Notes: generated by a model from the sequence alone, not told the origin. Counted from the stretch's first letter, positions 44,970 through 53,039 are shown. The stretch is DNA of 55,187 nt from Prevotella sp. UBA4217 (GCA_002379425.1 DFTH01000017.1:1050-56236), one strand, 5' to 3'. Made by a program: numbers and translations.

Positions 44970-45886
44970 TGGCACTGATATTTGATATCAAGCGTTATGC
45001 GATTAATGATGGTCCGGGTATCCGGACCACCATTTTCCTAAAGGGTTGTCCGCTGCACTGTGTGTGGTGCCATAACCCCGAGAGTTGGTCGCCACAGCCC
45101 CAGATACTCTACAAGAAGACCAAGTGTATCGGTTGTCGGAGTTGTGTGGAGGTTTGTCCGCAAGAAGCCTTGGAACTAACGCCCGATGGTATCCGCCCCG
45201 TCGCACATCCAGGGAAAGGGTGTGTCCTCTGTGGCAAATGCACCGAGGAATGTCCTACCACTGCGTTGGAGATGTGCGGCAGGGAATGGACGATGGAGGA
45301 CCTGATGGCAGAGATAGAGAAGGAACGTTCAATCATGGAGGACAGCGGTGGCGGTGTGACACTCTGTGGTGGTGAGCCGCTGATGCATCCCGACTATGCG
45401 CTGGAGATACTGCGCGAGTTGGCACAGCGTCATTTCCATCGCACGGTAGATACGACCCTTTATGCCTCTCAGGGAACGGTGGAGAAGATTGCTGCCGAAT
45501 GCGAACTTTTCCTTGTTGATCTGAAATTGATGGATTCTGCCAAGCACCAGCAATATACAGGAGTGCCCAACGAGCGGATCCTCCAGAATATCCGTTGGCT
45601 GGCAGAGGCTGGTAAGGACTTCTTCATACGTATTCCGCTCATCGAGGGGGTGAATGCCGATGATGAGAATATGGAAGCGACGGCCCTATTCCTGGCATCT
45701 CTTCCGTGGCAGCGTCGTACAGTGAACCTGTTGCCCTACCACGACGTTGGCAAAGACAAGCACCGTCGTATGTGGAGTGCTTATAATCCACAGGGATTCC
45801 AGATGGCTGCTCCATCAGAAGAACTCCAACAGCACTGTGCAGCACTGCTGGAGTCTCATGGTCTTCATACGATCATCGGAGGATAG
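44969..45886 (+). CDS. hypE: Glycyl radical enzyme activating protein (radical SAM)
   Basis: A 305-residue activase overlapping the dehydratase stop by one base. The radical SAM cluster motif is Cys27-x3-Cys31-x2-Cys34 (KGCPLHCVWC). A ferredoxin-like insertion carries two more 4Fe-4S sites (Cys53/56/59/63 and Cys85/88/91/95). GGGVTLCGGEPL is the SAM-binding GGE region. It abstracts a hydrogen from Gly774 of the partner enzyme to make the radical. The pairing with the adjacent enzyme is nearly certain; the name follows that enzyme's assignment. Confidence 0.93.
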   Translation: MALIFDIKRYAINDGPGIRTTIFLKGCPLHCVWCHNPESWSPQPQILYKKTKCIGCRSCVEVCPQEALELTPDGIRPVAHPGKGCVLCGKCTEECPTTALEMCGREWTMEDLMAEIEKERSIMEDSGGGVTLCGGEPLMHPDYALEILRELAQRHFHRTVDTTLYASQGTVEKIAAECELFLVDLKLMDSAKHQQYTGVPNERILQNIRWLAEAGKDFFIRIPLIEGVNADDENMEATALFLASLPWQRRTVNLLPYHDVGKDKHRRMWSAYNPQGFQMAAPSEELQQHCAALLESHGLHTIIGG

Positions 45887-45888
45887 TC

Positions 45889-48744
45889 TTATTTCCAGAT
45901 GATATAGTCGGAAAGTTTAATCCACGAGGAATTGTCGGCATAGGTAGTCTGATAGGCGCCTATGCCGAGTTTTTTGCTCTTTACCTCAATGGGTGAGCCA
46001 GGCATGTTGTTCCATGTCTTGCCGTCACGGCTGGTACGGGCATAGAGTTGGTTGCCACGCCGCTCGAACTGAAGAATGGGCTCGAAATCGTAGCCTGTGG
46101 AGTTAGGAAACTGTGGACGGCCTTCTGGACTGAGGATGGTCAGCATGTTGCCACAATTGTAGAGTGGGAATACGCCCAACTGGAAGAAGGTGCCGTTGTT
46201 GTCGGTGATGAGGATTCCCCCGTCGTTATAGCCTTTTACAGCATGATCCTTCAGTCCCTCCATATCGTTGAGGGTAGCCATTATGACAAAGTCGCCTTCT
46301 ACCTCCTGATAGATGGTGCCACCATGCTGTAGTGGTGCTTCATTAAACAGGGCATCACCGTTGGAGAGGGTAAATGTTTCTTTCTTTTCAAATGACGGTC
46401 TCATGCTGGCGGGAAGCGTGAACTTGCTGTCGGGATCTGTCTCCTCGAAGTCGTCATCGCCGAGGGAGGGAATTTTCTCTGTCATATTGCTGGCAGCATA
46501 GAGGAGTGACACTTCTTCTGCCGATACAGATAATGGTGCGATGCCGATGGAACTGATATAGCCCCTGAAGTTGTTGGTGCCCATCCCGTCGGCTCCTATG
46601 ACGATACGGCCTTCAGGGCGTACCATCAGGAAGTTGTTCTGCTCATGGCACAGTTTCCCGTTGCAATAGGCACGTTCTTTCCAGCCATCGAAGGTGATAA
46701 CCCAGTGCTGCCACTTCCCTTCGCCAGCCTTGATCTCCTGAGGTGCACCACAACTCTCGAAGGAACCATTGTGGTGGATGAGCCCAGTCTCCGGATCTGT
46801 GCCTAAGCGCAGTTCTGTAGTGGCCAGGTCGGCATGTGAGGCAGAGAGGGAGGCTACGGTCGAGACAGCCCCCACCTTCGTGCTGAATACCATAGCCGAT
46901 ATTGTGTAGGGCGCATTGTAGCGATAGGTCTCAGGTAAGGGCAGTTCGCTGGTGAGTCTTTGTGTACCATTGAAGAATAGTCCCCACCGTCCGTCCTTCA
47001 CTCGCACGCGGATGGGCTTGTTGGCCGTGAACTTCATGGATGGCTGCTTATCGCTGCCGAGGAATGAGAGTTCTGTGATGTCGAATGGCTGATGGGCATT
47101 GTCGGCGATGGTCTGGGCATCCAGCGTCATGATGGCTGTCTCAAGACTGCGCTTGTCAGCCTCCACGTCTTTCTTGTGCATGCCAGGATAGCCATCATTG
47201 CTCTCCACGTCAGTCTGAGGCAGTGGCGGAGCCTGCTGCCATACCTTTACATTCCAGATGGCGGGCATGTGTCCGTTTTTCTGGGTGTCGCAGATACTGA
47301 TGCGGATATAGCGGGCCTTGGCTGGGTGACTGTCGATCATCGGTGAGCCTTGCATCGTATTGTTGCTACGGTCAGCGTAGCGCGTCCAGTCTTTTCCGTC
47401 AGTGGAGATGTCGATCTTATACTGATAGAAGAAGGTGGCATATTCAAACTGTGTCCATACTTCATTGAACTTCGTTGGCTTGCCAAGGTCTATCTGGATC
47501 CATTCGTCATGGCATTCGTTACTGTCCCAGTTGCATTTGGCGGCCTTCCAGAGGGTGGCGTTGTTGTCATCCACAGCATATTCCGGTTTGAACCACTCGT
47601 CGTAATAACTGGAGGCTGTCACCTTTGCCCCGTAGGCGAGATTGATGTGCTTGTTGTTCTTGAATACCGCTACGTTCTGTGCATTGTGTGTCGGTATAAT
47701 AGGCAGGATATTTCCATCGGCATCAAACTTCAGTTCGTCAATGCATACCTGACGGTTGAAACCGTGAGCCGACTTAGGATTATTATGGCGGTGATAGACG
47801 ATATAGTAGCGCCCGTCTTGTTCCAGGATGGAGTGGTGTCCAGGACCGTGGATGGTCTCGTCTTCATTGGTGGTTAGTAGTTCGCCTTTGTAGGTAAAAG
47901 GTCCCATCGGTCCGTCGGTGGAGGTGGCATACTGCACGCGGTAGGTGTCGGTATGGCAGGAACCGCTGGAGTAGGTGAAGTAATAGATGCTGCCACGCTT
48001 GAATACGAAGGGCGCCTCAAAGATGTCCTTTAGTTCTGTGTTAGGTATCAGGCGCTTTTCCGAGAAGAACGCATCGGCAGCGATGGGAAACGGCTGATGC
48101 TCGTTCCACTGGCGGGCATCAGCAGCCAGTTCGTGGGAGAGGGTTGACAGGTTGAAGTTGCCTTCCCTCAGTTTGGCCACGCCACAGCCGAAGCCGTCGA
48201 AGATACCCCAGGTGGTGAAGTATAGATATTCGCTGCCGTCATCGTCGCGGAACAGTTGGGGGTCAAGCGTGATGGCGTTGTGCACATAGCGGTCAGGCAC
48301 CATCACGGCATCGTTCTTGCCGAGGATGTTTTCCCACGGTCCCAGCGGGGAGTCGCTCTCACCGATATTCACGTTGCAGGGTTCACAATAGTAATAGCGG
48401 AACTTGCCGTTGGGCTGTTGTACAACGTCGGGTGCCCATACCACCTCTGTCGTGGGCCAGTTCATCACGATATTCTTCCAGTTCACGAAGTCCTTGCTGA
48501 CCCACACCTGTGCTGGTCCGTAGCCGTTGCCCGTGCCGTCAGTGGTGGCATACAGGTAATACGTGTCGCCGAATTGGCGGATGGTAGGGTCGGCGAAGTA
48601 GCCGGGAATGAAGGGGTTCATGTTGCCTGGCGCGTTCCACGGTGTGCCACAGACGGGCGATGGGGTGTATTTGTCTTTCGTGGGTTGTGCTGTTGCCAAT
48701 GTCGGCAGCATCAATAGTGATAGTAGTACCTTTAGATAGTTCAT
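45889..48744 (-). CDS. Secreted multidomain GH43 glycoside hydrolase
   Basis: A 951-residue protein with a signal peptide (cleavage after TLATAQ). The five-bladed GH43 domain (about 42-350) has general base Asp52 (YFADPT), pKa-modulating Asp161 (TLDPQLF) and acid Glu243 (IFEAPFVF). An F5/8-type C domain (CBM32-like, about 365-505), a LamG/ConA-like domain (about 605-745) and a C-terminal DUF1349-like beta-sandwich (about 790-951) follow. GH43 members act on arabinan, xylan or galactan side chains; the subfamily and substrate are not determined. No T9SS C-terminal domain is evident. Its 3' end is 2 bp from the convergent activase gene. Confidence 0.92.
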   Translation of the reverse strand: MNYLKVLLSLLMLPTLATAQPTKDKYTPSPVCGTPWNAPGNMNPFIPGYFADPTIRQFGDTYYLYATTDGTGNGYGPAQVWVSKDFVNWKNIVMNWPTTEVVWAPDVVQQPNGKFRYYYCEPCNVNIGESDSPLGPWENILGKNDAVMVPDRYVHNAITLDPQLFRDDDGSEYLYFTTWGIFDGFGCGVAKLREGNFNLSTLSHELAADARQWNEHQPFPIAADAFFSEKRLIPNTELKDIFEAPFVFKRGSIYYFTYSSGSCHTDTYRVQYATSTDGPMGPFTYKGELLTTNEDETIHGPGHHSILEQDGRYYIVYHRHNNPKSAHGFNRQVCIDELKFDADGNILPIIPTHNAQNVAVFKNNKHINLAYGAKVTASSYYDEWFKPEYAVDDNNATLWKAAKCNWDSNECHDEWIQIDLGKPTKFNEVWTQFEYATFFYQYKIDISTDGKDWTRYADRSNNTMQGSPMIDSHPAKARYIRISICDTQKNGHMPAIWNVKVWQQAPPLPQTDVESNDGYPGMHKKDVEADKRSLETAIMTLDAQTIADNAHQPFDITELSFLGSDKQPSMKFTANKPIRVRVKDGRWGLFFNGTQRLTSELPLPETYRYNAPYTISAMVFSTKVGAVSTVASLSASHADLATTELRLGTDPETGLIHHNGSFESCGAPQEIKAGEGKWQHWVITFDGWKERAYCNGKLCHEQNNFLMVRPEGRIVIGADGMGTNNFRGYISSIGIAPLSVSAEEVSLLYAASNMTEKIPSLGDDDFEETDPDSKFTLPASMRPSFEKKETFTLSNGDALFNEAPLQHGGTIYQEVEGDFVIMATLNDMEGLKDHAVKGYNDGGILITDNNGTFFQLGVFPLYNCGNMLTILSPEGRPQFPNSTGYDFEPILQFERRGNQLYARTSRDGKTWNNMPGSPIEVKSKKLGIGAYQTTYADNSSWIKLSDYIIWK

Positions 48745-48763
48745 CGTTTCTCCTTTTTGGCTG

Positions 48764-48771
48764 CAAACTTA
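48764..48771 (-). promoter_or_regulatory. -7 element for the GH43 gene
   Basis: TAAGTTTG on the minus strand, 20 bp upstream of the ATG at 48744. Confidence 0.6.
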
Positions 48772-48815
48772 CGAAAAAATCCTTAATAATACAATGCTTT
48801 TACAAATAATCTTAT

Positions 48816-48823
48816 TATCTTTG
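48816..48823 (+). promoter_or_regulatory. -7 element for the long Xaa-Pro aminopeptidase gene
   Basis: TATCTTTG, 22 bp upstream of the ATG at 48845. It lies inside the longer open frame from 48794, so the first in-frame ATG is unlikely to be used. Confidence 0.7.
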
Positions 48824-48844
48824 CAGGAAAAAATAGTGAATCCT

Positions 48845-50653
48845 ATGGCTAAAACAATTAACGAACGACTTGAAGACCTCCGTGAAGTGATGCGCCGCGA
48901 ACATCTGTCGGCCTTTATCTTTCCCAGCACTGACCCCCATCAGGGCGAATATATCCCCGACCACTGGAAGGGACGTGAGTTTATCTCTGGTTTCAACGGC
49001 TCGGCTGGTACGGCTGTCGTCACGATGACCTCAGCAGCCCTGTGGACAGACTCCCGCTATTTCATCGCGGCTGCCGATCAGTTGAAGGGCACAGAATATC
49101 AGTTGATGAAACTGAAGATCGAAGGCACACCCACGATTCCTGAGTGGATTGGGAAAGAGTGTGGCGCTGGCGCCGAGGTGGGCATTGACGGCTGGTGCTC
49201 GTCAGCCAATGCCGTCAAGGAACTGGTAGCCGACTTGCGCAAGGAAGGCGGCATCACCGTCCGCACCAACCTCGACCCGCTGAAGCAGATATGGCAGGGG
49301 CGTCCAGTCATCCCGGAAAATCCAGTGGAGATATTCCCCATGAGATACGCTGGAGAATCGTCCCGTGACAAGATTGCCCGCATCCGCCAGGCCCTGCGCA
49401 AGCGGCATGCCGACGGGATGCTGATGTCGGCTCTCGACGACATTGCATGGACCCTGAACCTGCGTGGCACGGATGTGCACTGCAATCCTGTCTTTGTCTC
49501 TTATCTGCTGATCTCCTCGAAGGACGTCACGCTATATGTTAATAAGGTAAAACTGACACCCGAGGTCTCTGCCTATCTGCAGACCGAGGGCATCAGGGTC
49601 GAGGAATACGAGCAGGTGAAGAAAGGGTTGAACGACTACTTTGAGTATAATATCCTGCTCGACCCCGACGAGGTGAACTATACGCTCTATGAGGTGGTGA
49701 GGAGCAAGGCCAATCCCGCTGTAGGAATCGTCGAGGAGGAGTCGCCCGTGAAGCGGATGAAGACCGTGAAGAACGAGACGGAGATAGCGGGTTTTAGGAA
49801 TGCGATGCTGAAAGACGGCATCGCGATGACGAAATTCCTCTATTGGCTCTCAGGCTATATCGGGAAACCGGAGATATCAGAATTGACGGAGATATCCATC
49901 GACCAGAAACTGACTTCGCTGCGTGCCGAGCAGCCGCTCTACCGCGACATCTCCTTCGACACGATTGCGGGCTATGGCGAGCATGGTGCTATCGTCCATT
50001 ATGAGGCGACGCCAGAGACCGATATCCCCCTGCAGCCGCGCGGCATGCTGCTGCTCGACAGCGGCGCACAGTATCTCGACGGCACGACAGACATCACGCG
50101 CACCATCGCCCTTGGTCCGCTGACGGAGGAAGAGAAGAAAATCTACACCTTGGTGTTGCAAGGCCATATCCAGATAGAACTCTGCAAGTTCCCAAGCGGT
50201 TCAAGTGGCACCCAGATCGACATCCTCGCCCGCAAGTATATGTGGCGGGAGGGCCTGAACTACCTGCATGGCACGGGCCACGGCGTGGGTACCTATCTGA
50301 ATGTCCACGAGGGACCTCACCAGTTCCGTATGGAGTGGAAACCCGCCCCTCTCGTGGCAGGCATGACCATCACCGACGAGCCAGGCATCTACCTCCCAGG
50401 CCGTTGTGGTGCCCGCACGGAGAATACCCTACTCATCGTGCCCTACATGGAAACCGAGTTCGGCAAGTTCCTGCAGTTTGACTCGCTTACGCTCTGTCCT
50501 ATCGATAAGACACCTATCGTCCGCGAGATGCTGCTTCAGGAGGAGATCGACTGGCTCAACCAGTATCATCAGCGCGTCTTCGATACCCTCTCGCCCCATC
50601 TGAATCCCGAGGAGGTGGCTTGGCTCCGCGAAGCCTGCGCCCCACTAAACTAA
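48845..50653 (+). CDS. Xaa-Pro aminopeptidase, long three-domain type (M24B)
   Basis: From ATG 48845 the product is 602 residues, the size of eukaryote-like XPNPEP1 enzymes: two creatinase-like N-terminal domains (about 5-295) and a catalytic M24 domain. Metal ligands appear in LDSGAQYLDGTTDITRT (two Asp), GTGHGVGTYLNVHEG (His), TDEPGIYL (Glu) and GARTENTLLI (Glu). It is cytoplasmic. It is a second Xaa-Pro aminopeptidase within 8 kb, not a recent duplicate of the 464-residue enzyme, since lengths and motifs differ. Convergent repeats follow its end. Confidence 0.95.
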   Translation: MAKTINERLEDLREVMRREHLSAFIFPSTDPHQGEYIPDHWKGREFISGFNGSAGTAVVTMTSAALWTDSRYFIAAADQLKGTEYQLMKLKIEGTPTIPEWIGKECGAGAEVGIDGWCSSANAVKELVADLRKEGGITVRTNLDPLKQIWQGRPVIPENPVEIFPMRYAGESSRDKIARIRQALRKRHADGMLMSALDDIAWTLNLRGTDVHCNPVFVSYLLISSKDVTLYVNKVKLTPEVSAYLQTEGIRVEEYEQVKKGLNDYFEYNILLDPDEVNYTLYEVVRSKANPAVGIVEEESPVKRMKTVKNETEIAGFRNAMLKDGIAMTKFLYWLSGYIGKPEISELTEISIDQKLTSLRAEQPLYRDISFDTIAGYGEHGAIVHYEATPETDIPLQPRGMLLLDSGAQYLDGTTDITRTIALGPLTEEEKKIYTLVLQGHIQIELCKFPSGSSGTQIDILARKYMWREGLNYLHGTGHGVGTYLNVHEGPHQFRMEWKPAPLVAGMTITDEPGIYLPGRCGARTENTLLIVPYMETEFGKFLQFDSLTLCPIDKTPIVREMLLQEEIDWLNQYHQRVFDTLSPHLNPEEVAWLREACAPLN

Positions 50654-50731
50654 TCATGATGAATCTCAAGACTGCTTACTTGAGAAAACCATCAACGACA
50701 GCACAACCACTGGTACCATGCTCAGCAGCGC

Positions 50732-50815
50732 GAGGAGGCTCTTTACGAACGTGAGGAGCCTCTTTAGCAACGTGAGGAGCCTCCTCAGTTCCGCAAAGTG
50801 CCTCTCTATGCCGCA
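50732..50815. repeat. 21-bp tandem array B (four units)
   Basis: Units begin at 50732, 50753, 50774 and 50795. The first three begin GAGGAG and the last begins AAAGTGCC, the same left-to-right change seen in array A. The second unit differs little from array A units. Confidence 0.92.
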
Positions 50816-50896
50816 CCCGACCGTTCACCTGACGAAATCTCTACATGTGCGCATATACGCACGCGTATATATAGAGTGGTCTTACCTACTTTTTAT

Positions 50897-50965
50897 CCCG
50901 CACTTCCCGCACTTCTTACACCTAAGAGGAAAAAGTTCAGGTGTCAGAAGTGTCAGAAGTGTGGG
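50897..50965. repeat. Inverted repeat built from 9-bp units
   Basis: The left arm is CCCGCACTT, CCCGCACTT, CTTACACCT (50897-50923). The right arm is AGGTGTCAG, AAGTGTCAG, AAGTGTGGG (50939-50965). The arms are largely complementary around a 15-base A/G-rich loop. Confidence 0.8.
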
Positions 50966-51027
50966 ATGTTTTTGGCTTAAGACAACTATATATAAATGAT
51001 AATAATATGTAGTCGAGATGTTGATAA

Positions 51028-51525
51028 TTACAATATTTCCCTCGCTATCCAGGCGCAGGCCTCTGCATCGGCGAGAGCATGATGATGGTTTTCAAGTTCA
51101 TAACCGCAGAGTCTCGAAATGGTATGGAGTTGGTGATTCTCGGCTTGTGGAAAAGCCTTGCGAGAAGCCACGCAGGTGCAGTAGAACTTGTAATCAGGAT
51201 AGTCCATCTGGTAACAACGGAAGACTGCCTTCAGGCAACTCTCATCAAAGGCCTTGTTATGTGCCACTAATGGCAAACCTTCAATTAGTGGCTCAATCTG
51301 TTTCCAAACTTTCGGGAATACTGGGGCTTCCTCCGTATCTCTGCGAGTCAGACCATGCACCTGTGTGTTCCAATAGTTGTAATAGTTTGGCTCTGGCTGG
51401 ATCAGGGAGTAGAAGGAATCCACGATCTCGCCATTTCTCACGATAACTACGCCTACGGAGCATACGCTGGTACGCTCGTTGTTGGCAGTTTCAAAATCTA
51501 TTGCAGCAAAATCTCTCATTTCCAT
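51028..51525 (-). CDS. DEDDh 3'-5' exonuclease (DnaQ/RNase T-like)
   Basis: The 165-residue product from ATG 51525 (or 163 from 51519) is one exonuclease domain. ExoI is FAAIDFETAN (Asp, Glu), ExoII is LVAHNKAFDESCL (Asp), and ExoIII is HHALADAEACA (His, Asp). This is the polymerase III epsilon-like superfamily, acting on DNA or RNA 3' ends. It stands alone, not fused to a polymerase or a BRCT/GIY domain. The longer open frame to 51570 crosses the -7 box and is rejected. Confidence 0.9.
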   Translation of the reverse strand: MEMRDFAAIDFETANNERTSVCSVGVVIVRNGEIVDSFYSLIQPEPNYYNYWNTQVHGLTRRDTEEAPVFPKVWKQIEPLIEGLPLVAHNKAFDESCLKAVFRCYQMDYPDYKFYCTCVASRKAFPQAENHQLHTISRLCGYELENHHHALADAEACAWIAREIL

Positions 51526-51542
51526 AACTTTGAATTCTGGTG

Positions 51543-51550
51543 CAAAGATA
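51543..51550 (-). promoter_or_regulatory. -7 element for the exonuclease gene
   Basis: TATCTTTG on the minus strand, 17 bp upstream of the ATG at 51525. Confidence 0.7.
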
Positions 51551-51663
51551 CAAAATCTTCCTTGATTCACTCCCCTTTCACGACAGATTTTAGACCGTTT
51601 GGCCGCGTCTGTCGCAAGTTCGTCTGCCTGTCGCTACAACTCGGAGCAAAAAAGGGGAAAAAG

Positions 51664-51695
51664 TTTGGAGTGGGGCGAAATCCGTCGTACCTTTG
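51664..51695 (+). promoter_or_regulatory. Promoter of the tssD pair
   Basis: TTTG (51664-51667), 20 bp, then TACCTTTG (51688-51695). The leader to the first ATG is about 55 bases. Confidence 0.8.
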
Positions 51696-51757
51696 CACCA
51701 GTTAAACAATTAAACAAGAAATAATAACAATTAAAAATTAAAGAAAGGAAAAAGATT

Positions 51758-52150
51758 ATGGCAAAGACTCCAGTTTCAATGAAGATTGACGGTTACAAGG
51801 ATCGTGAAGTGATGATGGTAACCTATGAGTTTGATCAGGCAACTGATGTAGAAGGACAGATGGCAGGTATCCCCCGCGGCGGTAAGATCCAGGTTCGCGT
51901 GAAGGCCCTGAACGATGGTACCCCCGACCTGCTGGCATGGATGACAGAGCGCAACCTCGGCAAAGATGGTAAGATCGAGTTCTTGGAGACCAAGACGGGC
52001 AAGGCTATGAAGGCCATCGAGTTCAAGGGCGGCTACTGCGTGAACTTCGAGGAGAAGTGGGAAGACAAGGCTGGTCACTTCGAGGAGATCACCATCTCTT
52101 GCAAGGAGATCGCTATCGGAAGCGTGAAGTTCGAGAACGAGTGGGCGTAA
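51758..52150 (+). CDS. tssD: TssD/Hcp-like tube protein, copy 1
   Basis: A 130-residue protein without signal peptide. It resembles the Bacteroidota type VI secretion tube protein TssD: the region from REVMMVTYEFDQATD through GIPRGGKIQVRVKALNDG and the C-terminal CVNFEEKWEDKAGHFEEITISC fits the small Hcp beta-barrel. TssD subunits stack as hexameric rings inside a contractile sheath. No sheath, baseplate, ClpV or VgrG gene is in the window, so this is an orphan copy. Leader AAAGAAAGGAAA resembles that of copy 2. A role in a T6SS elsewhere in the genome or in a different assembly is open. Confidence 0.85.
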   Translation: MAKTPVSMKIDGYKDREVMMVTYEFDQATDVEGQMAGIPRGGKIQVRVKALNDGTPDLLAWMTERNLGKDGKIEFLETKTGKAMKAIEFKGGYCVNFEEKWEDKAGHFEEITISCKEIAIGSVKFENEWA

Positions 52151-52152
52151 AT

Positions 52153-52203
52153 CAGTTCATAGTTCATAGTTCATAGTTCATAATTAATAATTAATAATTA
52201 AAG
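52153..52203. repeat. 7-bp tandem repeat between the tssD copies
   Basis: Four AGTTCAT units run into AATTAAT, AATTAAT, AATTAAA. The clearest uninterrupted heptamer block in the window. Confidence 0.9.
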
Positions 52204-52221
52204 AAAGAAAGGAAACAAGAT

Positions 52222-52620
52222 ATGGCAGAGAATGTAACACCAGTAACTCTTGAGGTTAAGGATTTTGAGGCTCGTGAAGTGATGATGGTTGACTACAAGT
52301 TTGATCAGGCAACCGACCGTGAAGGTCAGATCGCAGGTATTCCCCGTGGTGGTCGCATCACCATCCGCGTGAAGGCCATGAACGATGGCAACTCTCAGAT
52401 GCTGCAGTGGATGCTGGCTCCGAACGATCCTCGCGACTTCACCTGCACGTTCTACAACACGGTGGATGGCAACACGATGAAGCAGTTGAAGGGCACAGGC
52501 TGCTATTGCATCCACTACAAGGAGATGTGGGAAGACGGTCAGGAGCACTTCGAGGAGATGGAGATCGTGTGCCAGAAACTCGAGAACGGTCCCGTGGCCT
52601 TCGAGAACCCCTGGAAGTAA
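52222..52620 (+). CDS. tssD: TssD/Hcp-like tube protein, copy 2
   Basis: A 132-residue paralogue 71 bp downstream of copy 1. The N-terminal half is highly similar (REVMMVDYKFDQATDREGQ, GIPRGGRITIRVKAMNDG), while residues 60-100 diverge and include two close Cys (GCYCIHYKEMWED). Divergence in one face with a conserved core suggests heteromeric or specialised rings rather than redundancy. It shares the promoter of copy 1, and a strong terminator follows. Confidence 0.85.
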   Translation: MAENVTPVTLEVKDFEAREVMMVDYKFDQATDREGQIAGIPRGGRITIRVKAMNDGNSQMLQWMLAPNDPRDFTCTFYNTVDGNTMKQLKGTGCYCIHYKEMWEDGQEHFEEMEIVCQKLENGPVAFENPWK

Positions 52621-52655
52621 ACTCGACGCGCAGCATCAAGTGAGTGAACAAGTGC

Positions 52656-52690
52656 GCCTCCTTCACTTAAGCCAAGTGAAGGAGGCCTTT
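52656..52690 (+). terminator. Strong terminator after the tssD pair
   Basis: GCCTCCTTCACTT (52656-52668) pairs perfectly over 13 bp with 52674-52686 around a five-base loop, followed by CTTT. The right arm is followed only by a short T tract. Confidence 0.85.
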
Positions 52691-52732
52691 GACTACCTAA
52701 ATGACTTTTTCTTAATAAAAAAAAGATAAAAA

Positions 52733-52764
52733 CTTGGTAGTTTTGTAAAAAAGTAGTAACTTTG
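52733..52764 (+). promoter_or_regulatory. Promoter of rpsU
   Basis: CTTG (52733-52736), 20 bp, then TAACTTTG (52757-52764). The leader to the ATG is about 60 bases. Confidence 0.8.
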
Positions 52765-52831
52765 CACCCGCTTTTCGTGGCACCTGTGCCCGAGGCAGTA
52801 AGTTTAACATAAAATTTTAAAGCAAAGACAA

Positions 52832-53023
52832 ATGATTATTGTACCAGTAAAAGAAGGCGAGAACATCGAGAAGGCCCTCAAGAAGTTTAAGAGAAAGTTT
52901 GAAAAGACAGGTGTGGTGAAAGAACTCCGCCGTCGTCAGCAGTTCGACAAACCTTCTGTGCTTAAGCGCCTTAAGATGGAGCACGCCATTTACGTACAGC
53001 AACTCCGCGCGAACGAGGAATAA
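52832..53023 (+). CDS. rpsU: 30S ribosomal protein bS21
   Basis: A 63-residue basic protein with the family start MIIVPVKEGENIEKALKKFK and the helical RRRQQFDKPS segment. In Bacteroidota ribosomes bS21 helps to sequester the 3' end of 16S rRNA, which explains the general lack of Shine-Dalgarno use. No Shine-Dalgarno is visible before this gene (leader AAAGCAAAGACAA). Confidence 0.97.
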   Translation: MIIVPVKEGENIEKALKKFKRKFEKTGVVKELRRRQQFDKPSVLKRLKMEHAIYVQQLRANEE

Positions 53024-53039
53024 AAAATATTCCTGAAAA

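Larger units (their letters stand above)
50654..51027. other. Convergent intergenic region with repeats
   Basis: This 374-bp gap lies between the aminopeptidase and exonuclease 3' ends. It contains four 21-bp units (50732-50815), a small dyad GTGCG-CATATA-CGCAC (50847-50862), a GCGCAT/GCGTAT pair (50849 and 50863), and a long hairpin of 9-bp units (50897-50965). A 93-codon open frame runs across it but consists of translated repeats, so no gene is called. Confidence 0.8.

Noticed and set aside
50718..50999. 93-codon open frame over array B and the nonamer hairpin
   Set aside because: Same cause: period-21 and period-9 repeats stay open in frame, and no promoter or start context is present.
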